From an uncultured Caldilinea sp. (GTDB taxonomy: Bacteria > Chloroflexota > Anaerolineae > Caldilineales > Caldilineaceae), in contig NZ_CAKZMJ010000022.1 of NCBI RefSeq assembly GCF_937128415.1, forward strand, positions 1 to 42,037: 42,037 bases of DNA, written 5' to 3'. Position numbers and translations under genes: made by a program. The notes beneath the pieces were generated by a model. The model was not told where the DNA came from and made no database searches. It worked only from the letters and a program-made list of their open reading frames with translations. This document shows positions 1-36,440 of this stretch, in pieces. Each line of letters opens with the position of its first letter. Position 1 is the first letter of the stretch.

Positions 1-3851
<3,851 letters not shown>

Positions 3852-3984
3852 AGAATCTCCTCGGGTTGGATCGTCTAAAAGGGCGATGAATTCAACTTGA
3901 ATCTACGGCTCGGCGCGTTTGTTGTAATTTTTATCCCAATTCTTTCCGTCTTGCATGACGATTTCCTGACGAAATAAGCGGTGA

Positions 3985-4488
3985 TTAACGAATCGCCCTG
4001 CGCTCTCGCTCCAATAGCCGGCGCTTGCGTTCGAGGCCCCAGCGGTAGCCGCCGAGCTCGCCGTCCTTGCGCACGACGCGATGGCAGGGGACGGCTACGG
4101 CCAGCCGGTTGGCCGCGCAGGCGGCCGCCACCGCGCGCACCGCCGAAGCCGCGCCGATGCGCGCGGCCAGCGCTGTGTAGCTGATCGTCTCGCCCGCCGG
4201 GATCTCGCACAGCGCCGCCCACACGCGACGCTGAAAGGCCGTGCCCTGCATGTCAAGCGGCAGGGACAGCTCCCACTGCGGCGCTTCGAGAAAGGCCGCA
4301 ATCTGCTTCATCCAGCCGCCGAGGTCGGGATCGCGCACAAGCGCCGCATGGGGAAATCGCTCTTGCAAGCCGGTCTCCAGCGTCGACGGGTCGTCTCCCA
4401 ACTCGATGGCGCATAGCCCTCGCTCGGTGGCTGCAGCCAACACCCAGCCCAGAGAACACGGCGCTATGCTGTAGTGAATGCGCTCCAT
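3985..4488 (-). CDS. ogt: Methylated-DNA--[protein]-cysteine S-methyltransferase
   Basis: This 167-residue protein removes O6-alkyl groups from guanine by transferring them irreversibly to its own cysteine. The C-terminal domain has the family motif PCHRVV with the acceptor at about Cys135, preceded by the helix-turn-helix segment (FQRRVWAALCEIPAGETISY) that flips the base. I start at the ATG at 4488, which has GGAGAG five bases upstream. An in-frame ATG at 4551 would add 21 residues of low-complexity sequence from a short direct repeat (two copies of a CTCTCCGTCGAT-type unit, 4492-4522) and is less likely. No Ada-type regulator domain is present, so it is of the Ogt/MGT type. The next gene downstream on the same strand starts 133 bases later and is probably unrelated in function. 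Confidence 0.93.
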   Translation of the reverse strand: MERIHYSIAPCSLGWVLAAATERGLCAIELGDDPSTLETGLQERFPHAALVRDPDLGGWMKQIAAFLEAPQWELSLPLDMQGTAFQRRVWAALCEIPAGETISYTALAARIGAASAVRAVAAACAANRLAVAVPCHRVVRKDGELGGYRWGLERKRRLLERERRAIR

Positions 4489-4583
4489 TTTTTCTCTCCG
4501 TCGATTTTCTCTCTCCGTCGATATCTTTGCATCGAGCCTGGCCCACTGCAAATCACAGCAGCTGCACTTCGTCCACCGGCTCA

Positions 4584-4660
4584 GCGCTTAGGATATCACC
4601 ACAAAGGCGCAAAGACACCAATAAACACGAAGATTTAAGCGTCCTTTGTGCCTTTGGGTC
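4584..4660. repeat. Dispersed imperfect palindrome, copy 1
   Basis: The left arm ACCACAAAGGCGCAAAGACA (4598-4617) pairs imperfectly with the right arm CCTTTGTGCCTTTGGG (about 4643-4658). The left 55 bases, from GCGCTTA to the GATTTA block, are almost the same as those of a second copy at 16792-16895. Palindromes of this CAAAG/CTTTG style are common non-coding repeats in several bacterial phyla. Their role is unknown to me. Confidence 0.75.
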
Positions 4661-4700
4661 TATGACTTGAATTATTCAACCCGTGCAATCCGCCGAGGGC

Positions 4701-5040
4701 GTGCGGCTGAGAACCGCACCTACGGAAGACCGTCGTGGTTGCGTATTTCGTAGGCGCTGCTCGTAGCAGCGCTTCGCCGGTTCATCCCGTGTCTCGGGGT
4801 CTGTCGAAAGCGTGCGGCTGAGAGCCGCACCTACGGAAGACCGTCGTGGTTGCGTATTTCGTAGGCGCTGCTCGTAGCAGTGCTTCGCCGGTTCATCCCG
4901 TGTCTCGGGGGCCGTCGAGGACGTGCGGCTGGGAGCCGCACCTACGAGCAAACCGACGCCTTTCACGTAAGCGCAGCTCCCCCTCTCCCAAGGCTGGGAG
5001 AGGGGGCCAGGGGGTGAGGGCGTGCAGCCGGGAGCCGCAC
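4701..5040. repeat. 111-bp tandem repeat built from hairpins
   Basis: The core GTGCGGCTGAGAGCCGCAC occurs at 4701 (one mismatch), 4812 and 4923 (one mismatch), exactly 111 bases apart. A diverged fourth copy begins at 5022. Each core is a perfect or near-perfect stem-loop. The two complete units also share a second stem-loop, GCGCTGCTCGTAGCAGCGC, about 50 bases further on. The third unit is cut short and the space to the fourth is filled by an unrelated hairpin. Units 1 and 2 are almost identical, which points to recent duplication. Confidence 0.9.
4981..5004. repeat. Perfect 10-bp-stem hairpin inside the repeat region
   Basis: CCCTCTCCCA (4981-4990) pairs perfectly with TGGGAGAGGG (4995-5004) around the loop AGGC. 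It is followed by a GGGGGTGAGGG-type tail. The same style of CCCTCTCCC/GGGAGAGGG repeat is scattered through many bacterial genomes. Here it sits between units 3 and 4 of the 111-bp repeat, as if inserted. Confidence 0.75.
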
Positions 5041-5125
5041 CTACGAAAATGCCGGGCGATTCTGTGAAAACCTTGAAGCCTGCGGGAAGGCGTATTCTGC
5101 AAAAGCAGTGCGCGCATCTGCGCAA

Positions 5126-5159
5126 CGTCTGGTTTGAATCCTCTGGATTGAACCAGACG
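5126..5159. other. Hairpin upstream of the PBP gene
   Basis: CGTCTGGTTTGAATC (5126-5140) and GATTGAACCAGACG (5146-5159) form a stem of about 14 bp with a single bulge. It lies about 200 bases before the PBP start. No T-run follows, so it is not an obvious terminator. It is not a tRNA, because the flanks do not fold as one. Confidence 0.5.
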
Positions 5160-5363
5160 TGAACGAAATGAATGAAAAGTCAACGAGAGCCGTTTTTCGT
5201 TGCGCAACGGGGAACGGACGGCGCAGCGGTTGCGTTATACCCATAAAACCAGTTTGCTGAGAGTCAAATTAACCGAGTCAGTCGCTGCCCCGATGCTCAG
5301 CAGATGGCCCCGACGCGGTGCATAGTGTGTTCGGTCGTTGGCTTGCGATAGCAGAGGACGCCG

Positions 5364-8708
<3,345 letters not shown>

Positions 8709-8710
8709 AG

Positions 8711-8739
8711 CGACGCCCGCAATCGCCGGGCGTCGTTTT
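8711..8739 (+). terminator. Rho-independent terminator after the PBP gene
   Basis: CGACGCCCG (8711-8719) pairs perfectly with CGGGCGTCG (8727-8735) around a 7-base loop, and TTTT follows. It begins three bases after the PBP stop codon. Confidence 0.85.
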
Positions 8740-8770
8740 CGGAAAGACCCGCTTTTGTGCGCTAAAATCT

Positions 8771-8798
8771 AAAAGCATCCTTCTTCCAGGATGCTTTT
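8771..8798. terminator. Second, bidirectional-looking terminator
   Basis: AAAAGCATCC (8771-8780) pairs perfectly with GGATGCTTTT (8789-8798) around an 8-base loop. The A-run and T-run make it usable in either direction. It follows the first terminator by about 30 bases and insulates the next gene. Downstream, at 8908-8922, a small perfect hairpin (GCGGCTCGCAGCCGC) shares the GCGGCT/AGCCGC core of the 111-bp repeat. Confidence 0.7.
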
Positions 8799-8972
8799 TG
8801 GAGTTTAACAAATCCATGCGGCAACCTCACGGGATCGGGTTCGCGCCTGCGCCCGTAGGTCGCCGCCTCTGGCGCGACATTGCAAGCTGCAAACCGAGAA
8901 AACGTCAGCGGCTCGCAGCCGCCGGCGTGACACAGGCTCTGAAATCCTATGCCGCATCATGGCGACTCAAGA

Positions 8973-10313
<1,341 letters not shown>

Positions 10314-10613
10314 CGCCGCAATGAACGAACCGTGGAAGAAGCTGTAGACAATATATCGAGAGGGAAGATATCGAGAGGGAAGTTTTGGTCTGGAATTGCG
10401 GCAACGCTTATAATCAATAGGATGCGCCGGAAACGTCTGAGGCAATCTCAGCGACCTGGCCGGGAAAACCGTGAACGCTTCATGGTCACAAAGAAGTTGA
10501 GCGGGAACCCTGAAGCTCATTGAGAACGTTTGCTGATTGCAACGAGAGGAACAAATTGCTCACAAGCATTCGTTGTAGGTTAAATAAAAAATTTCGGTAA
10601 TTGGGAGGTTTCT
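10314..10613. other. Intergenic region with short tandem repeat
   Basis: About 300 bases lie between the two secreted-protein genes. I see a perfect 15-base tandem duplication of ATATCGAGAGGGAAG (10353-10367 and 10368-10382) and the AT-rich stretch just before the next gene. A 63-residue open frame at 10332-10523 has no recognisable content. Confidence 0.6.
10556..10586 (+). promoter_or_regulatory. Possible promoter of the LysM-FAS1 gene
   Basis: TTGCTC (10556-10561) and TTAAAT (10580-10585) are 18 bases apart in the most AT-rich part of the intergenic region. A strong GGGAGG ribosome-binding site lies six bases before the ATG at 10614. The match to consensus is only moderate. Confidence 0.3.
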
Positions 10614-12581
<1,968 letters not shown>

Positions 12582-12636
12582 CGGACAACTAGCCTGTAGC
12601 CTCCCAACGAAGTGAGGCGCTCGACACAGTGTGAAC

Positions 12637-12668
12637 AACGAGCCGGGTGAATCCCCGGCTCGTTCGTT
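12637..12668 (+). terminator. Rho-independent terminator after the LysM-FAS1 gene
   Basis: AACGAGCCGGG (12637-12647) pairs perfectly with CCCGGCTCGTT (12654-12664) around TGAATC and is followed by CGTTTT. Confidence 0.88.
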
Positions 12669-12713
12669 TTGATAAGCATCGGCGTCGCACGGCGCCGCTC
12701 CAACATCTGACGG

Positions 12714-12743
12714 TTGGAAGCATCCGCACGTTTGTGCTATGAT
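12714..12743 (+). promoter_or_regulatory. Probable promoter giving a leaderless dinG transcript
   Basis: TTGGAA (12714-12719) and TATGAT (12738-12743) are 18 bases apart. The ATG at 12750 begins six bases after the -10 box, about where transcription should start. No Shine-Dalgarno sequence precedes this ATG. Together these suggest leaderless translation. Confidence 0.5.
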
Positions 12744-12749
12744 TCACGC

Positions 12750-15245
<2,496 letters not shown>

Positions 15246-15319
15246 TTTCTTCTGGGTGAATGTGGAGTGTTGATTGCAACCATCCATCAAGCGACGAGAC
15301 CGAGCGACGAGGCGCCACC

Positions 15320-16363
<1,044 letters not shown>

Positions 16364-16427
16364 AGGGGGCGCAGTGGCGCATATCTCCGGTCCAGAGGCC
16401 GGCGGGGGCAAACAAGGAAACGAGTTT

Positions 16428-16682
16428 ATGTCTTTACAGATCGATCTGCACAAGGAAGCAATTGCTGATTTCTGCCGTTGTTGGCGCGTCGCCGAATTAT
16501 CGATTTTCGGCTCTGCACCGCGAGAGGATTCCCATGATATGTTGATCGCTGCAAGGGAGGCCTGCGAGTTCAGCGCTGATCTCTCGTGGGATGAGTTCCG
16601 CAACAGCTCTTTACATCAGCACGCCATTGCAAAGGCGCTGGAGAATATCGGTCGTTCCTGTTCTGCTCACCTCAGTTGTTAA
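16428..16682 (+). pseudogene. Remnant of a MntA-HepT toxin-antitoxin pair, fused by deletion
   Basis: The 84-residue frame begins like a MntA-type nucleotidyltransferase antitoxin (IDLHKEAIADFCRCWRVAEL, then SIFGSAPRED) but lacks the following Asp-x-Asp catalytic part. It switches in frame to what looks like the start of a HepT toxin (DMLIAAREACEFSADLSW, then DEFRNSSLHQHAIAKALENIG) and stops before the HepT R-x(4-6)-H active site. AAGGAAA precedes the ATG. I infer that an internal deletion joined the two genes, perhaps at short homology around the RED/DS codons. Function is probably lost. This rests on memory of family sequences, not on an alignment. Confidence 0.65.
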
Positions 16683-17146
16683 CTTACGTTACACAGAAGA
16701 TGTTCATTCTCTTTGTGCAACCGGACGCCTCCAATCATTCGCTTTTGTCTCCTGCCCTTTGCCCTCATTCCACCATTGACCTGACAGCCAGGCGCTTAAA
16801 ATATCACCACGAAGGTGCAAAGACACCAAGAATACGAGGATTTAGCGTTTTTTCCCCTCTTTGAAGTGTCCTTTGTGTCTTAGTGTCTTGGTGGTTGCCC
16901 CCTCGCCCTGACTCCTCACAGCGCCTTCAGCGGTCGGTGTGAGAGGATGAGGAATTCGCCAACGCTGACGCCGACCGCGTTGTCTACCTGCGCAACGTGA
17001 GTCGTTGAAATTCTCTCCACTGCAAACGCCAGCTTGGTCGAAGCCCATCGATCACCGATAATGGACAGGATTTGATCGTCGCAGAATCGGTGAGCCTGGA
17101 GGTGAACTTATGGAAAAACCTTCAGGATGAGCTCCGGAAACGCAAG
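16683..17146. other. Intergenic region with palindrome, no gene seen
   Basis: Between the toxin-antitoxin remnant and the poly-A run I find no convincing coding frame. It contains the dispersed palindrome copy 2 and, at about 16906-16955, a weaker inverted repeat (CCTCACA ... TGTGAGAGGATGAGG). Confidence 0.55.
16792..16895. repeat. Dispersed imperfect palindrome, copy 2
   Basis: The left arm ACCACGAAGGTGCAAAGACA (16806-16825) pairs with the right arm TGTCTTAGTGTCTTGGTGGT (16876-16895) imperfectly. The left flank GCGCTTAAAATATC and the AATACGAGGATTTAG block match copy 1 at 4584-4660 closely. Both copies lie in intergenic DNA next to other repeats or gene remnants. Confidence 0.78.
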
Positions 17147-17192
<46 letters not shown>

Positions 17193-17203
17193 CAAAGGGA
17201 TAC

Positions 17204-18382
<1,179 letters not shown>

Positions 18383-18400
18383 AAACGCAGAGAAACCCCT

Positions 18401-19141
18401 ATGCGAGTGTTGCTTGTTCGTCACGGACAATCGGAGAACAATGTGCTGGCCGACAAGATGACGTACGACGAATACATCGCCACGCGCAGCCATGAACCTG
18501 ACCTGACGCCGGTCGGCGAAGAGCAGGCCCGGCGTCTGGCGCAGTTCTTCGGAGACGCGGCGCAATCCGACGCCGACCTCACCGAGCGCCGCGCCAGCAT
18601 CAGCGAGCAGCCGGTGACCGCCCTCTACACCAGCCCGATGTTGCGCGCGCTGCGCACGACCGCGCCGCTGGCCGCTGCGCTCGGCCTGGCGCCTGAAGTC
18701 TGGGTGGACATTCACGAGCACGGCGGCCTCTTCACCGGCGACCCACGCAACGGAACGGCCGTCAACTTCTCCGGCATGGGCAGGGCGGAAATGCAGCAGC
18801 GTTTCCCAGGCTTTCTCCTGCCGCCGGAAGTGACCGAAGACGGCTGGTGGTGGAACGGCTACGAAGAAATCGAACATTGCACGGCGCGCGCACGGCGCGT
18901 CGCCGAGACGTTGTGCGCATGGGCGAAGACGCGCAAGGACGAGGTCATCCTGCTGGTGACGCACGGCACCTTCATGGATCAACTGCTCAAGGCGCTGATC
19001 GGCGCAGGCGAACAGCCGAACTTTTTCTTTTCTCATCTCAACACAGGCGTCAGCCGCGTGGACTTTTTAGAGGGCGGCCTGATCGCGGTGCGCTATCTCA
19101 ACCGCGCGCCGCATCTGCCGCTGGAGCTATATACGCGCTGA
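18401..19141 (+). CDS. Histidine phosphatase superfamily protein
   Basis: This 246-residue protein has the phosphoglycerate-mutase-like core. The catalytic motif RHGQSENN is at residues 7-14, with the phospho-accepting His8. The second His is in LVTHGTF, and the Arg-rich pocket residue is in TSPMLRALRTT. It lacks the full length and motifs of true cofactor-dependent phosphoglycerate mutase, so it is more likely a broad phosphatase. The substrate cannot be read from the sequence. It lies 18 bases behind the aminotransferase, which suggests co-transcription, and 61 bases ahead of the ABC-F gene. Confidence 0.88.
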   Translation: MRVLLVRHGQSENNVLADKMTYDEYIATRSHEPDLTPVGEEQARRLAQFFGDAAQSDADLTERRASISEQPVTALYTSPMLRALRTTAPLAAALGLAPEVWVDIHEHGGLFTGDPRNGTAVNFSGMGRAEMQQRFPGFLLPPEVTEDGWWWNGYEEIEHCTARARRVAETLCAWAKTRKDEVILLVTHGTFMDQLLKALIGAGEQPNFFFSHLNTGVSRVDFLEGGLIAVRYLNRAPHLPLELYTR

Positions 19142-19202
19142 TCGCATGCGCCCGTTTAGGCAAGCGTAGCAATATGGCGAGCGCTTTCACTCTATACAGA
19201 CC

Positions 19203-21206
<2,004 letters not shown>

Positions 21207-21247
21207 GCGGCGCTGGTATGCAAAGCGGCATGAAATGCTCGCCGCAG

Positions 21248-21279
21248 TCTTCCAGGAAGCTTCAGAGCTTCCTGGAAGA
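21248..21279. terminator. Long perfect hairpin between convergent genes
   Basis: TCTTCCAGGAAGC (21248-21260) pairs perfectly over 13 bp with GCTTCCTGGAAGA (21267-21279). It sits between the ends of the ABC-F (plus) and acyl-CoA ligase (minus) genes, a position fit for a shared terminator, although no T-run follows. The same arms recur at 27550-27582. Confidence 0.6.
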
Positions 21280-21369
21280 TGCATGCTTCGCCTACGAGGC
21301 GGCCGCGCTTTAATCCGACAATCTTGTCAGCGCCGGCTCGAAGTGTGCTTCGTCGGTCAACCCACCGGC

Positions 21370-24153
<2,784 letters not shown>

Positions 24154-24196
24154 TTGAATTTCTCCATAAAATTTTCGAGCCGAAAACTTTTCTATC

Positions 24197-25906
<1,710 letters not shown>

Positions 25907-25998
25907 AAAGAATCCCGGCGACTCCCGTCAAAAAATCCCATCAAAAAAAATACGTTGGCGCTCGAGCGCAGTGCAGCAGAGCGCATGCCGTCCCCCGT

Positions 25999-27363
<1,365 letters not shown>

Positions 27364-27549
27364 TGCAGGGTTCCTTTACTGGGTCGCGCTGAAGATTCTT
27401 CTAAACCTGTATGATAGCCGCGCCCCTCCAAAACAGGAAACCTTCAGCATGGACTGAAAGACAACCGCCCGGCTTTGCTGCAGCAGCCGGATCGGCTCCG
27501 CCGCCGGTCCGTTCACGGTTTTTTGTGTAAATGTGGGCTCTTCGTCGCC

Positions 27550-27582
27550 ATCTTCCAGGAAGCTCGGGGCTTCCTGGAAGAT
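27550..27582. terminator. Long perfect hairpin after the ECF S-component gene
   Basis: ATCTTCCAGGAAGC (27550-27563) pairs perfectly over 14 bp with GCTTCCTGGAAGAT (27569-27582). Arms are the same as those of the hairpin at 21248. It lies just past the end of the ECF S gene, so it may end that transcript. The surrounding 27364-27658 holds no gene that I can see. Confidence 0.55.
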
Positions 27583-27658
27583 GATTGCCTGACCCATAGG
27601 TCGGTTGAGCGGAGTGTAAAAAATTCTGAACACGAAGCAGTGGAACGGACAGATTCCC

Positions 27659-28234
<576 letters not shown>

Positions 28235-28299
28235 GGTTCACTCCTCCTTTTGGGTTATTGAAAATGATTTTGATGGATTCGATTCCCCTCCAAAGTCAA

Positions 28300-29286
<987 letters not shown>

Positions 29287-29300
29287 TGCAGCGCTCTCCT

Positions 29301-30527
<1,227 letters not shown>

Positions 30528-30685
30528 GGTTTTGCTCCTTTGTTCGACTGTTCAGGATGTCACGCCGAAGGCGATGATCTACGAATGGATCACAGGTTCG
30601 ACTCCCGACCGGCCGTCTCGCACGCCGCAAGAGGAATCACAAGATTGCGTCGGAGCCAATGACTCCATGAGGTGTGGTCCAGATC

Positions 30686-33375
<2,690 letters not shown>

Positions 33376-33428
33376 AAAAATGAAACTGGGAAGCGAAGAT
33401 AAGAATGAGAGAGATTTTTTACGTTTTT

Positions 33429-33445
33429 ATCATCGATCTGCGACC

Positions 33446-33457
<12 letters not shown>
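33429..33457 (-). promoter_or_regulatory. Probable promoter of the ECF cassette
   Basis: On the minus strand, TTGACA (33457-33452) and GATGAT (33434-33429) are 17 bases apart. The -35 box is a perfect consensus and overlaps the end of proB. It would give an untranslated leader of about 45 bases for ecfA. Confidence 0.5.
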
Positions 33458-34552
<1,095 letters not shown>

Positions 34553-34559
34553 GAGGGAA

Positions 34560-34590
34560 AGTATAGCGGATGCAGGGGAGGGTTGGTCAA
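34560..34590 (-). promoter_or_regulatory. Probable promoter giving a leaderless proB transcript
   Basis: On the minus strand, TTGACC (34590-34585) and TATACT (34565-34560) are 19 bases apart. Each differs from consensus at one base. The proB ATG begins eight bases after the -10 box, at the expected transcription start, and no ribosome-binding site precedes it. Confidence 0.5.
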
Positions 34591-34685
34591 ACGAGGCAGA
34601 GGGCTTAAGAGAGCGTCCGTTGCATCGAGCCTAGCCTATCGAGCCTGGCCTGTAGACGAGGATGGCGACTTCGTTCAACATGGCG

Positions 34686-34702
34686 ATGAACGATCGTTTC
34701 AT
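34686..34702. promoter_or_regulatory. Candidate operator upstream of the ABC transporter operon
   Basis: ATGAACGATCGTTTCAT contains the perfect 10-base palindrome AACGATCGTT with nearly symmetric flanks. LacI-type and other sugar regulators often bind such CG-centred palindromes. It lies about 150 bases before the binding-protein ATG, and a -10-like TAAAAT (34730-34735) is downstream. The rest of 34591-34847 contains no gene that I can see. No regulator is encoded nearby. Confidence 0.3.
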
Positions 34703-34847
34703 TTTGCTATCGGTTTCATCACATCTCTCTAAAATCCTGTTAATACTTGTTGGTTCGCCTGTTAACACTCGCCAGATAGCATGGGAATCGGTTAGGCGTC
34801 GCTAGACCTGAACCCAACAACAAAGCATTTCTAGAAGGGAGGAAGTC

Positions 34848-36254
34848 ATGCGGATTGGAAGATGGAGATGGGTAGGCATCGCATTGATGGTCTTGTCATT
34901 GACGGTCGCCGCGTGTGCAGCGCCTACGCCTGCTGCGCCTGCCACCGGCGTGGGCGAAGCACCCGCTGCGCCGCCCGAAGGTCCGGCGGAGGTTGAATTG
35001 ACGGTCTGGGTGCAGGGCAACGAGGTGGAGCATTGGCGGCTTGATGGTCCGATTCTGGCGGCGGAGCAGGTGACGGATTACAAACTCAAAGTCACCGGCA
35101 TACGCGATGACGCCGGTTGGGCCGATTACAAGAAGAAATTTACGCTGGCTGCGGAGGCTGGCGAGGCGCCCGACATCGTGCTCTCCGGCCATGAGGATGT
35201 GCCGGTGTGGGCCAACGCCGGCTACATCGTGGAATTCACCGAGTGCAAGGCTCGCTACCCGGAATTCGACGACGTGATTGAGAGCCTGTGGGATTCCACC
35301 ATGTGGCAGGGCAAGATTTGGGCTGTTCCTCAAGACACGGAAGCCCGGCCCATGTTCTTCAACAAGACCAAACTTCAGGAGCTGGGCTGGTCGGAGGAAG
35401 AGATCGCCGCCCTGCCGGATCGCATCCGCACCGGCGATTTTACGCTGGACGATCTGATCGCCACAGCCAAGGAAGCGGTGGAAAAGGGAGTGGTCGAGCC
35501 TGGATACGGCTACTGGCACCGACCGAGAAAGGGCGGCGATTTTCTGCAGTACTACTTCTCGTACGGCGGTCGCCTCTACGACCCTGAACAAGACAAGCTG
35601 GTGGTTGTGCGGGACGCGCTGGAAAAATGGTACGCCTTCCAGCGTCGCGTCGTCGAGGAAGGAATTACGCCGGCGAACTTCATCGGCACGGAATGGAGCA
35701 TCTGGCACGACACCGTCAGCCACGGCAAGGCGCTGTTCTGGAACGGCGGCATCTGGCAATGGGCGGACTGGGCCGCCAACTATGTGAAGGACTTGGGCGG
35801 CCAGGAGTACCTCTTCAGCTTCGTCGGCTATGCGCTTCAGCCTTCCGGCGTCAAAGGACAGCCCGGCGGCACCTTGTCGCATCCGCTGGTGTACATGATC
35901 ACCTCGGAGAAGGCCTCGGGCAAGAAGAATCAGGATGCAGCCTGTGCGCTGCTGGCCAAGACGACGACGCCCGAAATCAACACGTTGCACGCAGTGGGCA
36001 GCACCCACCTGGGCATCCTCAAGTCGCAGGCGAATTTCCCGGAGTATGCCAACGACCGACTGCTCTCGGAAACTCTGTACATGCTCGACTACAACTACTA
36101 TCAGCCGAACCATGTGATGTACGGCCCCTACTTTGACATCGTGTGGGATTTCATGGTGAAGGCGGAAAACGGCGAGATGTCGCCTTCCGACGCCGCCAGG
36201 GGCGCAGTCGAGCTGCTGCAGACCGAGCTGGGCGACGTGGTGATCGTGGAATGA
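34848..36254 (+). CDS. ABC transporter substrate-binding lipoprotein (CUT1/UgpB-like)
   Basis: This 468-residue protein captures the substrate outside the membrane. The signal ends in the lipobox TVAAC with Cys23, followed by an Ala/Pro-rich tether to about residue 50. The body has the fold of extracellular solute-binding family 1: ELTVWVQGNEVEHW at the start, AAEAGEAPDIVLSGHEDVPVWANAGYIVEF, the ligand-side MWQGKIWAVPQDTEARPMFFNKTKLQELGW, and GKALFWNGGIWQW. Strong AGAAGGGAGGAAG precedes the ATG. It heads an operon with two permeases, an ATPase and a glycerophosphodiester phosphodiesterase, so the ligand may be glycerol 3-phosphate or a glycerophosphodiester. Other CUT1 substrates (oligosaccharides, polyols) remain possible. 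Confidence 0.92.
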   Translation: MRIGRWRWVGIALMVLSLTVAACAAPTPAAPATGVGEAPAAPPEGPAEVELTVWVQGNEVEHWRLDGPILAAEQVTDYKLKVTGIRDDAGWADYKKKFTLAAEAGEAPDIVLSGHEDVPVWANAGYIVEFTECKARYPEFDDVIESLWDSTMWQGKIWAVPQDTEARPMFFNKTKLQELGWSEEEIAALPDRIRTGDFTLDDLIATAKEAVEKGVVEPGYGYWHRPRKGGDFLQYYFSYGGRLYDPEQDKLVVVRDALEKWYAFQRRVVEEGITPANFIGTEWSIWHDTVSHGKALFWNGGIWQWADWAANYVKDLGGQEYLFSFVGYALQPSGVKGQPGGTLSHPLVYMITSEKASGKKNQDAACALLAKTTTPEINTLHAVGSTHLGILKSQANFPEYANDRLLSETLYMLDYNYYQPNHVMYGPYFDIVWDFMVKAENGEMSPSDAARGAVELLQTELGDVVIVE

Positions 36255-36305
36255 AAGCTCGCCTGAGGCTTCGGGCGATGCTGTCTCGAGCCGCGCAACG
36301 GTGAA

Positions 36306-36349
36306 AAGAGCGCGCGGAGCGCTGCAAAGGTTGCGCTTCGCGCGCTCTT
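36306..36349 (+). terminator. Strong intercistronic hairpin after the binding-protein gene
   Basis: AAGAGCGCGCGGAGCG (36306-36321) pairs with CGCTTCGCGCGCTCTT (36334-36349), 16 bp with one G-T pair. No T-run follows. Its place between binding protein and permease fits an mRNA-stabilising or partly terminating structure that keeps the binding protein in excess, as in other ABC operons. Confidence 0.7.
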
Positions 36350-36440
36350 CCAAAGTTTGACCGGATTCATCTCAAAAGCTATCCCAAGGGCAACGTCCCA
36401 AGGCCATTGTCGGCAACCGAAAGGAGAAAGGAAGAAGACC

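Larger units (their letters stand above)
4489..5363. other. Gene-free, repeat-dense intergenic region
   Basis: About 875 bases lie between the divergent ogt (minus) and PBP (plus) genes. I find no frame here that looks like a protein; short open frames are made of repeated sequence. The region holds one dispersed palindrome (4584-4660), a 111-bp tandem repeat with four hairpin cores (4701-5040), a G/C-rich hairpin (4981-5004) and another hairpin (5126-5159). Promoters for both flanking genes should lie at its ends, but I cannot point to convincing boxes. Confidence 0.7.

Noticed and set aside
4701..5040. Possible CRISPR array
   Set aside because: Spacing is 111 bases with near-identical whole units, not short repeats with unique spacers, and no cas gene is present.
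10332..10523. A 63-residue open frame between the two secreted-protein genes
   Set aside because: It runs through the 15-base tandem repeat, has no ribosome-binding site and no recognisable content.
30583..30610. A tRNA T-arm-like stretch (AGGTTCGACTCCCG)
   Set aside because: Two of five T-stem pairs fail, and no acceptor, D or anticodon arms can be found around it.
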